A stretch of 64,000 nt of DNA. Origin: Lanius collurio. Lineage: Eukaryota; Chordata; Aves; Passeriformes; Laniidae. Every line of letters starts with the position of its first letter. The first letter of the stretch is position 1. The notes under the pieces are model-generated. The model saw nothing but the letters and a program-made list of their open reading frames with translations. It made no database searches and was not told the origin of the DNA. Positions 1-13,206 of this stretch are shown here, piece after piece. Location of the stretch: the NCBI GenBank assembly GCA_020086605.1, contig JACBWW010000007.1, positions 26,439,988 through 26,503,987 of the forward strand, given 5' to 3'. The position numbers were made by a program, and so were the translations under genes.

Positions 1-735
1 CACGCTTAAAGTTGGAACTCTGGGTTCAGAGAGTTTCAGTCTTTCAGTGCTGACAGTCAGTGATCCTTATAAGCCCACTGCATTTGACCTGAGGTCTTGG
101 GAAAGGCTTCCCAAATTATGTTGTCTTGAGGTGACTTTATTATTTGTATCCCCTATTACTGCTCTATGCCCAGAAATTAACTTTGTGCCTTTCTGTGCCT
201 TTAAACTGAGCCTGAGAGGGGGGAGAGGAAAAAAAATGAGCAAACTTTTCAAAGCAGTTGTTCAAGGACACAGACACACACTCTTCTGCTTCTGCAGCAG
301 CAAGAGTGGAGGAAGCACCCTTCTTGCTTTTTAGCCAGTTTTCGGCTCCTCTTCTCCAGAGAGAGACAGAGACTTGAACTTTGTTTCTCTGGGACTTCAG
401 TTTTTCTCTTTTTCTCTTCTGGACTGTTTCAACATCAGAACACATCGGGAGAATTTTCCGCCGAGGCCCCAGAGGTGGGCCCACAACCCAGCTCTGAGGA
501 GGGGGAGAGACAACACACCTACAGAAGGATTCTGAAATCTTCCCAGGTTTCTCTCCACAGAGAGAGCATTTAGCATTATTATCCTTTTCCTGTGTGTTTA
601 TTAAATAAATAGTTTTTATCTCTTTCACTTTCCTCTGAGAATTTTTTTTTTCCCCTGAACCTGTTGGGGGGTGGGGGGTTGTAACCTGTCTTCTGTCAGA
701 GGATGTTTTTCTCCAAATTTTTCCAAACCTGCACA
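1..735 (+). mobile_element. ERV solo LTR (ERVL-like, songbird type), 5' edge uncertain
   Basis: This is a long terminal repeat left by an endogenous retrovirus, with no linked gag, pol or env visible. The block has an LTR order: a U3-like part, a T/C-rich stretch at 395-425, a polyadenylation signal (AATAAA) near 603-610, then a U5-like T-rich and G-rich part (650-720) that ends in GCACA at 731-735. A TG that could be the 5' edge lies at 119-120, but sequence from about 40 also resembles the element, so the true start may be earlier or outside the window. I saw no matching target-site duplication. The long antisense open frame across 164-748 is a by-product of the LTR composition and not a gene. 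Family assignment is from recalled resemblance to songbird ERVL LTRs. Confidence 0.6.
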
Positions 736-2969
736 TATGTGATAGCACTGAGATTGTTGCTGTGTAATTAAATAAGTTTGTTATATCACTGGTGGAATAT
801 GTAAAGATATAGAAAATTTATGTTTCTGGGATATAGTAATATACATGTAACAAGATGGAGGATTTTGGGTGTAGGTTAGTTCTTCTTCTTTCTTCTTCCT
901 TCTTCTTCACAAGCCTGGGTCATCTGGTATTGGTTCAAAAAGCCCACAGTGTAGAACATGAATTACTGGATTATAAGTAAAAATAAATTAGTTGGGATTC
1001 CATAATTGGATAATTTGGTCTTTAAAAGACCTTGGAAGGTAGAATTCTGGGGCCATTTTCCCATTGTTGACTTAGAGGCACATTCTGTGCAGCTGCACTA
1101 TAGATAAGCAATAATAAACATCTGAGTCCAAAGAAAAACTCTGCATCTCCTGCAGAGTTTCAATCTGAACTCTGAGAAAAAGAGCCAAAAGAAAGAGGAA
1201 GAGAAAGAAAAGAACAACAGAAAATTTAATACATAACATCACAGTAACAGAGGACAAAGTAGCTGCAAATTCTTCTTCAAATACCAGCTGAGGTAAACTT
1301 GAAAAGTGGAGCACTGGCAACACATTGCAGAAGCACTTGAACTGCTTCTGCAGGGAGCTAGCTGGTACCAGAGGCTCTACAGCTGTGCTGCACTGCTGGG
1401 CTGAGCTAGAGGAGCCTGCCTAGCTATGTGTTGCTTCAGTGTCCAGGCAGGTACCCTGAACAGAGCAATGCAATGCCTGGGGAACTGCTTGGATGTGGTG
1501 AGATTGGAGATCCCTGCACAGCACTTGTAATGTGATGAGTTTTTGTGGTACATGAAGCCAGTGGAATCATGAAGCCACTGGTTTTTGGCACATGTCTTCT
1601 AAGACATGTTGCTGCATGGGTTATTATTTGGCATTTATTAGATTAGACAAGCTTCATGTTCACATGACTACAAGTCCTTGAGTGAAGAGCATCACTTCAG
1701 TTTTGCCCATTTGTGTAGACCAGCTGATTATCTTCTTTGAGCTCAATCCCTTCAGAGGCAGTGCTGCTGTAAGGAAAAGAAAGAGAGAGCCGTGTATTGC
1801 TTCTGGATGTGCTGATATGAAAGCTGCATGCTTAGTCTAGTACATGAGTCAATGTTTTATAACCATTTCAGTTTACAGTTCAGGTGCAGATAGTGACAAA
1901 GTGGCAGAAAGCCAACATGTCCCTGGGATGTTCCAGAACAGTAAGTAGACGAGGGGCTGGTAGTGCAATTTACCTTTGTATCTTATTTTGATACACTATC
2001 CAGGAAATACTGGTTTAGTAAATACCTTACTGTGAAATGCTGACAGCAGCAAAAAGAAAAAGTCCAGAAGAGCATGGATAGACAGATGCCAGCTCTCTGA
2101 AAGGCAGATTCAACCAGTGCAGGCAGGCTCCCTCTGGGACCCCAGATTAGCAAACATCATCCCCAGATGGGGTACGCTTACTAATCATCATCCTCAGATC
2201 TGCCCCTGGATCACACCGACTCCTGAGCAGTATAAACTTGCCATTACATGGGTTTGGGTGGCCATTGTCTGCAACAGAAATTAACATAAGATACAAATAG
2301 CTGACATTCTTCTTTGGCACTCAGGAAGGTTTGACAGCACCACAGTTTAGATCTGCTGTGTTGGTACACAGTAACTCATGAGCTCTCTGGGCTCTGAAGA
2401 GTCTGTGAATCCATCTCTCCTGTGGGAGGATGGAAGAAGTATCCTCCCTAGCAGCTCCATGATGTTGTCATGGGCAAATGTCTGCCTCTCAGGAATGCTT
2501 TGGGGCTAATCTACAAAGTAAAAATCATTCCCCTGCTTGGGTAGTCCTTCAGTCACTAGCATCCTGCCTTTTCCAGCTCTAATGCCAACAACTTTCTTCA
2601 GCAACTTGAAGCATTTTCTGTCACTGCACTTCATTTTACCTGACAATCTTCATCCTGCTACCAAAATTTTCAACTTCTCCTGAACCTGAATTAATCCAAC
2701 AAGGTTCATTTCAAATGTTTTCTCCCCTGATCTTGTGCAACAAATACAGAGCATGACGCTTAAGCCTAAAGCAGTTATTTAGTTTACTTCAAATCTTTGA
2801 ATAGCAGAATTTATAGATGGGATTTAAAAAAGAAGCAATAATTAGCCCCAAAACTGTGGAGGTTCTGATGGCTGAAGAGGAAAATTTCACTTGTTAGCAG
2901 CTGAGATTCTGTGGCCATTAAAAAAAAAATAAATCCTATGAGTCTCCAGTTTATATTTCTGCTTTGGAA
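736..2969. other. Unique AT-rich non-coding DNA
   Basis: No gene is recognised. A degenerate TTC tract lies at 880-909 and a purine-rich run at about 1175-1225. The minus-strand open frame at 1072-1323 reads through the purine-rich run and has a low-complexity hydrophobic translation, so I treat it as chance. Confidence 0.6.
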
Positions 2970-3028
2970 ACACCCAGTCTAAATAGGCCAAACTAAGGAC
3001 ACCCAGTCTAAATAGGCCCAAACTGAGG
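2970..3028. repeat. 29/30-bp tandem duplication
   Basis: Two adjacent copies of a unit starting ACACCCAGTCTAAATAGGCC occupy 2970-2998 and 2999-3028. They differ by one inserted C and one A/G change. The near identity points to a fairly recent local duplication. Confidence 0.9.
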
Positions 3029-3029
3029 C

Positions 3030-3165
3030 TTTTGGTTTATAGAAGAGAAAAATGAGAAGCAAGCAAATTGAGGAGGGCACTAGGATGCCAGAAAAAGACA
3101 GAAACAGGACTCAAATTGAAATGCAAATCAAATGTCTTAATCACAAAGCTTTCTCTTCATACTGA
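3030..3165 (+). repeat. Possible ancient MIR-like SINE relic
   Basis: The stretch reads like a decayed MIR core and 3' part: a TTTATAGAAGAGAAAAATGA segment (compare the MIR tract with 'ttacagatgaggaaactga'), then ACAGGACTCAAATTGAA (compare 'gccaggattcgaaccc'), then a segment with CAAAGC and CTTTCTCTTC near the end. Divergence is high and the order of segments is the main support. It could also be coincidence in A-rich DNA. Confidence 0.3.
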
Positions 3166-6100
3166 GGAATTAAACTATTAAAATGCTTTCTTGAAAAAAA
3201 CAAGCTGAGTATAGAAGAAAAACTACAGAAGATTATGTAGGACTGTCATCATTGTCCTTTTCACTTACTAACCATGCTGGTTAATGTTGTTCCTTCAGAT
3301 GTCACAACCATGTCATACATACAGCATTGAGTAAAATGTGCTTGCTAAGTCTGCCACTAGCTCATAAGGTGCTTGTTGTTTTTAGCCAAAGAAATTGTAA
3401 TTATTCCAATCTCAGGGAAATGCTTCTGCAGGAAAATAGTTTCTCATTGATCTAAGTATTAAGTTCAAGTGAAGAGAGTCAGAGGGACATAAAATGAAAA
3501 TTTTAGACCTGAGCAAACTGAAGTTGAGATCCAAGTACATAAAAAAAAAAAAAATTCTGAAAAATGATCAGCATTTGAAGGAAGCAGGGAGAAAGTGTGT
3601 GTGTTACCTGCTGCAGAAGCAAACTGGTTCCGGTTTTCAACCAGGCTGAGCAGCCAGCTTCCCTTTCAGAAGGCCTTGAGACCAAGCTGCTCACAGACCA
3701 CACTGGATGCACAGCTTTCTTAAGCACAGTTAAAAGTTAAACAAAGCACAGAGAGCTCAACAGAAGTGTTTCTATAAAAACACCTTACTGAAAACTGGCC
3801 TCAAAGTACTGGTGATGTGTCAGGGAGCTTATGCACAAAGAACTCAAATAAAATATGTGTTATAAAGACGTGTAGATAACGTATGTCTCCTCAATGAAGG
3901 CTCTCTGGGGGTATTTTTGTACCTCTGAGTCAACAAGCATTTGTTTTCCTCCTTAAAATGTCTTGCTTTGCTTTTCCAGCCAGCCTCCTTCTTCACGCCC
4001 CTGTGTGGGTGTTTTTTCCAAATGACCTCCTCTAAGTCTTCCTGCATTTTAATTACCTTGAGGTGGAGTCTAGAATGTTAATGATACTTTAATACATTAA
4101 ATCTCTGATTAAGTAAGGTGAACTCTTTTTTGCCTCACTCCTGTAGTGAGAAAGATTTGTATTCAGCACACTAAGTTTTAATGCTTGCCAGCTGAAGCTT
4201 AATATCTTTTCATAGTTTCAGGGATTAATATAGAGTAATTGAAAAAAGATCTCAGAATTATAATAAAAAGAAGTGAAGATCCTATGCAGTAAATACATCC
4301 ATAGAGGAAAATAATGTGTATTTATGCATAAATTTACCATTCATTTTATTTTAAATTCTCTGATATTTTTTCTGTTGTTTTTATCAAACTTGTGTTCAGT
4401 GCTTCCTTGGTGCATATCTTTGAAATCATAGTCACATTTCTGCCAATTTAGGGATTTTAAAATGAAGCTGCTTCACTGCAGACTGGTCACAGGGCTAAAT
4501 GTGCATTTCCCTTGCCATAATTTTTAATGCTCCACACAGCTTTATTTAAAGTGAGAGGAAGTTTTACAACCATTACAAATAGAATTGACTGGAAATTATT
4601 TCTAAAGTCTTTATCCACTCAGCATATCCAGCTCTTTCTTGACTGACTAGAAACCCACGATAAAACTGATAAAACTCACTATTGAATATATTTTGTCCTG
4701 AGTTTGAGAAGTATTTCCATAATAAGTTTACTGACCCTTAGCATTCCAAAATTTTGAGTCATTCTTACATCTGATACCTTTAAAAGAATTTCTGCCTTTA
4801 CAGTATGTCACTCATGAGCAATGAATGAAAGCATGATGACTTGGAGAAGAAAATTCAAAGTATATCAAAAAAATAAATGTCAAAAATTTTTGACCCCAAC
4901 TTATACACTTTAAATATGCTTTCTTGTGCTTCTGTGTGTATTATACATTATCAATGAACAAAATCACTGCAACTCTGGAAATAAAGTGTAAGTATCTAAA
5001 ATACTAAGCTCTAAAAATGAAGATGAAATCTCTCAGAGGTACTAATTACTGAGACTGAAAAACTTAGTGTGGTAGGGGCTCCAAGTAAAACTCAGAAATG
5101 TTTTTCCTTTTCTATAGTATAAGTCAAGGAAAATATTACCAGCAGGAAGAATTATAAAGGAATGGAACAAGGCTTCTTTCAAACAGATTGTTTTGTTTGA
5201 CTGTGAGAACATTTTGAGAAACCAAAATGCATACACCAGGACCACTTGGGTACCTTAGTTACATCAAAACAACCATGTAAACTTTTCATAAAGTGTCTGT
5301 TAGAAGATATATATGCAATTAGAGCCCAGCACTGCATCAGGATGTTTGTATGACAGGACCACCACTGTCCAGCACCACGCTCAGAGTTCGGTGTAATCAG
5401 GTTTTGCCCACATGACCTTATATTGACTGTAAGCTGTCTTAGGACAGGGAGAGTTTCTTGCTGTTTGTAGTTATGTTGAGGAAGATACAGAAGTGATGCT
5501 TCTTTAGGTTTCAACAACATAAATGGCGCTTGGCACTGCTTTCAACAGTGTGGTTTAGCTGAGAAACTACAGATGGGTTGCAAGTATCTGTGCTTGTGTT
5601 CTTAAATAAAGGACACAGTTCAAAAGGTGGGCTATTCAGTAGCATGTCAGGAAGGAGAAGTTTAGACAGTTAAAGGGTGCTATCTACTGCATTCTCGACA
5701 CTGAACCACTTACCTAAAATTATTTGAATACACATACAGCAAGGGGATATCTGCTTTTGCTGAGCCCTGTTAGTTTTGTAAATACAAAGAGCTTTTGGCA
5801 TGAACTAGACAAGAATAACTGCCTTGGAGAGGTGTATTGAGCAAAAAGAGTGGAAGTAACACTATTTGTTTCCTTTCTTCACCTCTGGGTGCCCATCTGG
5901 AGAGTCCTTGTGTACATGGAAGTAGTAATCTTCCACTGAATTATTTGTGTGTTACATCAGTGTTTGCAGGTTGAGGGCTTAATGGACAATGTCTATATCT
6001 GTTATCAATTTGTCTCAAAAACTGAAAGTGAATGATGATGATTTTGCCTTGAGTCTGCAGAGATTGATGCATTTTCACTGTTCATTTCAAAACAACTTGT

Positions 6101-7950
6101 ATCAAAAATTCTTCTGCAACACATAACAGTCATAAGACATTTTTATGTTGTCAGCAATAAATCAAAACAAATATAACAACCATATATTGCTATGGACAGC
6201 AGTCAGATTACTAGCTATGTTTGCCAAGTGTGTCCTAGAGCACCCTGCCAAAACCACTTCTGCAGGAATGGCAAGCCTGCTACATTCAATAATAATTTGG
6301 AATGAGATAAGGAGATAATTACATAAAGGATAGCAAGGAGAGAGAAAGGCAAAAATCAGATGTGTTGGGTCTTATGAGCCTCATACTTGACATGCAGACG
6401 GGTGGATGATCCCTTCCTGACCACAATGCAATCAGTAGCATCAGAGATGTGCCGGCAGATGCTGATCTCAGATCTGCTTGAGAAGCTGTTTCCTGTGTTC
6501 CTGGAACATCTTCTTCCAAGAGGCAATAAATTATAGTATTTTCCCAGGAAAGGTAATGAGAAAAGATCAAGGGAAATGTTTAAGCTTGCTTTGAATGAAG
6601 CTTTGGAAACTGGCAGTTTACCTTCTGGGCTTTTTGCCTGAATTTGGTTTTATTCACTTTCAGGTAATTGTGTAGTTCTCAGATTTCTTATAAAAATTTT
6701 GCAAGAATAAAATAAGAAATACATTAAGATACCTTTAAATCAGATTTTAAATACCCACAGGCCTATTAAAACATGTATTGAATTATTTTTTTTTCATGTA
6801 AAATCAACAAATTTGGCTCCAGAGTAATGTTTTCCATGGGTTTCTCAGAATTTCAATGCTGTTAATACTTTCAAATATAGTTTTACATGTACATTGTGTT
6901 TAATAACAAAGGTAGCTTTCCTTTGTTTGTCATGGCCATGGACTAGGCAGCATCAAAAAGGGTTTTATAGGCCAGAGCTTCAGCTAAAGGTTGACCTAAC
7001 CACCTCCACTAACAGATTTCAATATTATTTGCCTATATTTTCCTTTGTAAACATGTAATTAGAGCTCACAAGATGAGAACAATCATTCCATATTTGCATT
7101 ATTTGTTGCAAATTTTCATTTATAATTTTCTTGTCATTCTGTTTAAGTTGAATTCTATTATGGTGTTTATGAACCCTGTATTCTGCCACCCTGGTATTAT
7201 AAATTCACATGCCATGTTAAAATCACAAACTGTGTAGGAATTTGCCTGATACTTATTGTTACTGATTGAGATGATGTTTCAGAAATTCTGAATTTTAACG
7301 TGTGAGACACGGGCATGAGTTTATGATCTCTAAGATGTATTATTTTAAAAAAAAAACAACAAAAAAAAACACCTCTACAACATCAGTCTAATATTTACTT
7401 CCCATAATCAATTAAAAATTACAAAGCATTGTGGATCAGAGACCCAAAGTACCTAGTACCTTCTCTTATTTGGGAATTAGTGCACCTATGGAATTGCAGC
7501 TAACAGAGTTTTAAACTGCAAGAGAGATTTAAAGAATTACATGTGCAAGCAAATAAACAGTTGTGCCTATTGGATGATCTCACACCTGAGAGAAAACAGA
7601 GTGAACATAAGAAAAAATACTGGTTTGTGTTTAAGTGTATTTGGTGGATACTACTTATACCAACCTTAACAGCAGTATACCTTTCAAATATATTGAGAAC
7701 TTGCCCTCCTCTACAAGCCTAGTTTTTGTGCAGTGATTGCTCCTCATGGCTTCTGGGTAAGATATTTGGGTTCTTTCAGAGCTCTAAAATCAATTCTTCC
7801 CCTTGAAACTTGTACAGAAAGGGCTGACAGAGAAACTAAATTAAACCAGTGCAGGTGCTGGTGGGTTTGTTTGACTGTTCAGAACCTGGTCCACACCCTT
7901 TTGGAAAGATGTACCTCAGCTCCAGGAATGGCTACAAACTCCATCAATGT
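3166..7950. other. Unique AT-rich non-coding DNA
   Basis: No gene or recognisable interspersed repeat was seen. Poly-A runs occur at about 3540-3554 and 7345-7370. The part from 7040 to 7300 is AT-rich, of moderate complexity and resembles conserved non-coding DNA by eye, but this is only an impression. Confidence 0.55.
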
Positions 7951-8009
7951 AGGAAAAGGAAAAGGAAAAGGAAAAGGAAAAGGAAAAGGAAAAGGAAAAG
8001 GAAAAGGAN
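7951..8009. repeat. (GGAAAA)n hexamer array ending in an N
   Basis: About nine to ten perfect GGAAAA units run up to an ambiguous base at 8009. The unresolved base at the end suggests that the array length was not settled in the assembly, so the true copy number may differ. Confidence 0.95.
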
Positions 8010-8526
8010 TTCAACTGAATAATTTTCAAATTCACTGAAGTTTTTTGCCTGCAAAGTTACCTCTAACATTAAGTTTTGCAGCCTAATGTTTCATGATTTG
8101 GGGTAAGTGTTTCTGTTTGTTTGACCATTTTAGAATTCTTGCTAGCTCTTAAATTATGGCATTTTTCTGTTCACCTCCTCTATGCCATTGTGATTTTATG
8201 GAGTTCATAATGTCACTGCTGAGCTCTCTTTTCTGGGCTTGAAGGGTACATTTTTATCTACAAAGTGCTTCATGGGGGCTTATTTACAAAGGTTTCCTTG
8301 AGATGCTAAAAGACAAGAGTTCTACCTCCTGTCCTTATATCAGGAAGGATTTTTACCTTGAGATGATAGTACTATTCCAAAATACAGATTCTGAAGTATC
8401 TTGTAACAACAGAATTAAACTACTGCAAGTCTGTCACTGAAATCCAATGTGCATGTGACAATGCAGAAGGATGAGTACTTCAGCTTTTTTAGTATCTGCC
8501 TTTATATTGGAGCAGTATTTCTTCAA
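8010..8526. other. Unique non-coding DNA between two simple repeats
   Basis: Nothing recognisable beyond ordinary AT-rich sequence. Confidence 0.55.

Positions 8527-8598
<72 letters not shown>
8527..8598. repeat. (ATCT)18 microsatellite
   Basis: Eighteen uninterrupted tetranucleotide units. Long, pure arrays of this kind are usually polymorphic in length. Confidence 0.98.
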
Positions 8599-11500
8599 CA
8601 GAAAGATTAATTGTAAGTTTATGTACATTTAAATATTATAAAAATGCATAAAGTTCATATTTATATTGTATTTTAGTTACAAAATTGTCAATATTTTTCT
8701 GAAGGTTATACATCTGAGTGCTCAACAACCCTTTGAAAATATGGCCAACTAGATGTGTAAAATCAGAAATTATAACCTATTATTATTTACACAGGCCTGA
8801 AACAATTTTTTTATTGTTTAAAATCTGACAAAAGCCCTTTGTTGCCTTAGAAAAACTCATATCCACATCAGTAAACTGTTGAGGCTGCTATTTTCCCTTG
8901 AGTGCATTGCTATGTGTTGTTAATTTTCAGAGAAAGCTGTTGATGGACTCAATACATGTGAGTGTATCATTATGTATGATGTACTCACAAGCCTTTGTAA
9001 TTAAATTCCACTCTTTAGTAGAAATAAGATCAGATTTACCAGATGAGGCAGCAGAACCCTGTAGTCAGAATTCAAGGCTTTAAATAACACAACATTCTTT
9101 TCTGCAAATGTGTCTTAAAAAAGAATCTGCAGAAATTCCCCTAATGCAGATCATTTAGAACTGGTTGAACATTTCTTAAAAAAAAAAAAAATAGAAAGAA
9201 ATATTTCTAACCAAACATAATATAATTTGCAATTAACATTATTGATCCCCTTCCAAAACCTGTTTGGGGCTTGTTGCATATTCCTGTAGCTATTTAGAAT
9301 AAAAATGAATGTGTGGAAGTATTATTTGATAGTGTTGTCTATGCCAGAAATACAAAATGGGAGACATAAGCAAGTAAAATTTGAATTCTAACACCAGCAT
9401 TTCTACAAAGCCTCTGCCTGTTTTCATAAAAGGTTTATGAATTTTGCATGGCCCATTTGCCATATGACCAATCTGAAATTATTTTTGACCCAGTTAACTG
9501 AAAACTTATCTGTCTTCAGCAAACCTCTATCTGGACCTTTGCATAGATATCAAAAGATGGATTAAACCCTAATTTAAGTCAGACACATTTGAAATGTTGG
9601 CCTTTCTGCCAATGTTTCAATGCTGCTTCCTATAAAATGATGAGAATAAATTTAACCATTCCCACAGGAGTTTGGGAGTGTTCATCAGGATGTCCTTGTG
9701 AAACTGAAAAGCACTGGTCCAACAAACATCTTCATCAGAAGTGTTTATCTTTGCTGCTACTTAGCTCCAAAGAAATGAAATATTGATTGTCTTCCTAGAT
9801 TGCTTTAACCCTTTCTACTTTCATTGCAGCAAGTGGTGTTCATGGAGCAGAAATTACTTAACCTCTCACTGGACATGGTCACATTACTACCAAGTGGGGA
9901 TTTTTAACAAATTCTTAATGGTTGACGATTTTAAGCAAACTTTCAGTGTTTGGTTTGGTTTGGGTATTTTTTGTTTTAAAAGAAAAACTCTGAAAATAGC
10001 CCTATTCATTTTAGTGGGGAACCTTTATCTTACGTACAAATGATGTGCCATGATCCCAGAGAGAAAACTGCAAGGGAAACTTACATTGATTATCAGTATG
10101 TAGGAAGACTATTGTTTAGGTCTTCCATAAATTTGGGGATGGAATAAGCTAGATCAGTTTGCTTATTCTGCTTCTAGCTTGAGATTTCTTCTCAGTGATT
10201 TATTCATAAAGGGCTTTATTAATGGGATGCTCAAGAACAACACATCTGCAGGCGGGGGAGCACCTTTGTGCATTGCTGAGCAAACCCAGCATCCCTTGAA
10301 TGTGGTGATGTTTAGAAGCACCTTTAAAGTTTCAAAAACATCCATTTCCTGCAGTTTAATGTCACCAAGAAAGAGCTCTTCATATCTGCAGAATGACAGT
10401 CTTGCTTTCATGCTTTCCTTTCCCTAGCTGTAATTGATATAATCTGAACTTTATATGATATTTATCTATTATTTTAAGAGTAGCTTCCATAAATAACTTA
10501 CAATTAAACAAAATAACTAGGTCCTGAAAGAAAAATTTAATGCTTTGCATCTGATGAGGACTATTAATCTCTCCCAGTGAGGGCTGCAGACACACTGGAC
10601 ATCAGCAGCTAAGATGAAGCGCCAAGGCTGTAAAAACTAAGATAAATTACTGTTTTGCTTAAGTCCATCTGCTGTTTATGGCCCTAAGAGGGCCTTAGCT
10701 TCTGAGAGATAACATACACTGTATCCACCCACAACACTTTCACTTGGACTCATTTGCACACATTTTGAAGCAGCTGTGTTAGCACTCTGTTCCATGAATA
10801 TTGTTTTAAAAAAATGGTTTGTAAATGCATCGCATCACTCATGTTTGTAATGGCATTTGTGCCCTTTGTGGTGCATAAAGACAACTTAATCATTCCAAAT
10901 GCCATGTCACATCTTGGCTTCCCGCTGAGAAATCTGGCAGTGCTTGTAGGCTTGGCAATGTGACATTACAGGCACTTAAACAGCATCTGCGGCTCTTTCA
11001 TTGGCTGGCTGAAGAGAGAGGGGGGAAGAGAAAGGCATTTTTAATGTATGGTTCAGTGTTTACACCTAAACTGGGACTAGGAATTTGGAGACCCAGCAAG
11101 AAGTGACAGAGAGTTACGTGCTGCAGAGATTCCCAACACAACACCCGCCCCACTCCTGCCTTGCATGAAAGGAATTGTGTGTTTTTCCCGATTACTTTGG
11201 CTGGTCAGTTTTGGAAGCCCAAGCAATAACTTAAAAAAGAGTGGCCTACATAGGCTTCCATTTGAGCCTTGGCATCCATTTGAGCCAATAACTTCATGCT
11301 GCTATGGTTGTTTGCCCAGGAGGAGCAAAATTGATGCACCTCCTTTCCTTTGGGAAGCTGAGTTCTAATCTCCTCTGCAGACTGTCAGTCACAGCTGTGG
11401 CCCCTGGGGCTGTGTGCAGCAGAGCAGTGCTGGACACTGTGGTTTGCCCATCTTCTGCCACCAAAATGCAATTGTAATTACAAGGGAAACAACCCAAATG

Positions 11501-13206
11501 TAGGTTTTCTTCATGTCCTCAAACCCAATTGTTATAATCACCAGGTGATTGTTTCCGATGCTTCCTCATCTCTGGCATATCCTCCTGGTCTTCAACCCTC
11601 AGCTACTGCATTTTTTTCTGAGATTACTTGATTCTGCCACTCTGAGAGCTGGATGGAGTGTGCTGTTCCCTGGGGTAAAACGTGGTTATCTTGGTGAATC
11701 CAATTTAGGCTCCCATTTGGTAATTTTGTTCTCTCTGGCTACAAGAAAAGTCGTAATTGGTGACTGAAGAGCTTCCTTAGAGCAAAACAGTGTTTAGGAG
11801 AATAGACAGAATTTTAAGAGAATCCCTTATTGATATAAAACAGCTCGTGCTCCTATCTGCTCACAAGGTAATTTGCAGTTTTCCATGTGGAGGCTTTGCA
11901 AGGATCGATTTCTGTTCTACCTGCTTGTCTCAGCCAGAGTTTCCTGTTGTGCCCCACAGATGCAGGGGTCCTTTCAAGGTCCTTCCTACCCACCAGGATC
12001 CAGCTGACAAGGCAAACCCCAAATCAGGATAAACAAAACTAGTACATCACATTGGGCACAAGCTCTTCCAAGCTGTCAGCTTGCTTTGCTGGGTTTGTGG
12101 TCCCCACTCGTTGCTGCATCCCTGCCCTGGCTGCTGCCCTGCCTCTTCCCAGCCACAGCATCATCTCAGGATAGCAAAGCAGCAGCACAGCAGTTTGGGG
12201 GCTGCCAGCTTGGGACATCTCCCCTCCCTCACAGCCATCTGGAAATGGATGCTGCATGACTGGCTTTTCCTTGTGCTCTGTTCCTGCTCCACATGGAGGC
12301 ATTTTATGTGTGACTGATGTACTGTTATGAGGGGAAAAAATCACTTTATTTAGATATGTTGCTGTTTTATGCTTCACTACCTTACTCCTTTCAGTTTCTG
12401 TTAAAATGCCAATATGAAATACTATCATTCCAACTCAGGTGTATTTAAATTATAGCCACCATGACTCCTGGCCCTTTTTGCCTTTTTTTTTTTTAAGATG
12501 CAAAGTTATGTAAGAACCACTTCAGAGCATTTAAATAAAGTTCAGAAATATAAATTTAAAATGCATAGCTAGGAAGCAACAAAGAGACAATGCAGAAGAA
12601 AAAGCAGAGACAAGACCTAACTTTTAGCAGTATACCAAGTAAGGGGAATGGTAATCAGTTCTTGTATTCCAGCTGGAGTGTGACTCAGAGCATATTACAG
12701 CTATCCAGGATCCAGTATCTTTATACATAGACATAGAAAAGATTGAAACAGTCTTATATTTTCTCTCTATCAAGCCACATAGTGTTGGATATACATTAAT
12801 AAGTTGCAAAGCCATCATTATCTTGGTACTGACACAATGCTATTATTTGCTATTTGAAATACATAAAATAAAGAGTGATTATGTAATAATTAAACAAGGA
12901 AAATATGTGATCCTGGAAATTAATTATATCCATCCTTTGATTGTCTCTCTTATCTATGCTGCACAGCATATTGGGATTACCATTCTACTAAAATTTAGTC
13001 AGGAGACTACATGCACAGTATGAGATCCTCCAAGCTGAAACCCATTATAACAGATAGTAAATGTGTAATGAAACTCTTTGAGTTTCAGATATTCATCAGG
13101 CAAAATACAAATTGGATCTATGAAGCAACTTTTCAAAAACCTTAAGTGCCCAACAATACAAGAGGAAACTTCTAAATATTGGGGGGGTGGGAGGGGGAAA
13201 GTCAGT
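8599..13206. other. Unique non-coding DNA, with a possible conserved element at 10640-11010
   Basis: No gene is recognised. Poly-A at 9179-9192. The stretch 10640-11010 has balanced composition, no repeat character and a perfect 15-bp hairpin at 10680-10694 (GGCCCT, AAG, AGGGCC), and it resembles a conserved non-coding element by eye. The somewhat GC-richer part at 11300-12310 holds overlapping short open frames on both strands that show no family signature, so I do not call them genes. Confidence 0.5.

Noticed and set aside
164..748. 194-codon minus-strand open frame
   Set aside because: It lies antisense across an LTR with purine/pyrimidine-biased sequence; the translation is low in complexity and has no domain.
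8527..8598. CRISPR-like direct repeats
   Set aside because: A pure tetranucleotide array without spacers; none of the repeats in the window has repeat-spacer structure.
12039..12428. 129-codon minus-strand open frame in a GC-richer part
   Set aside because: Overlaps a plus-strand frame of similar length, no domain and no convincing splice sites.
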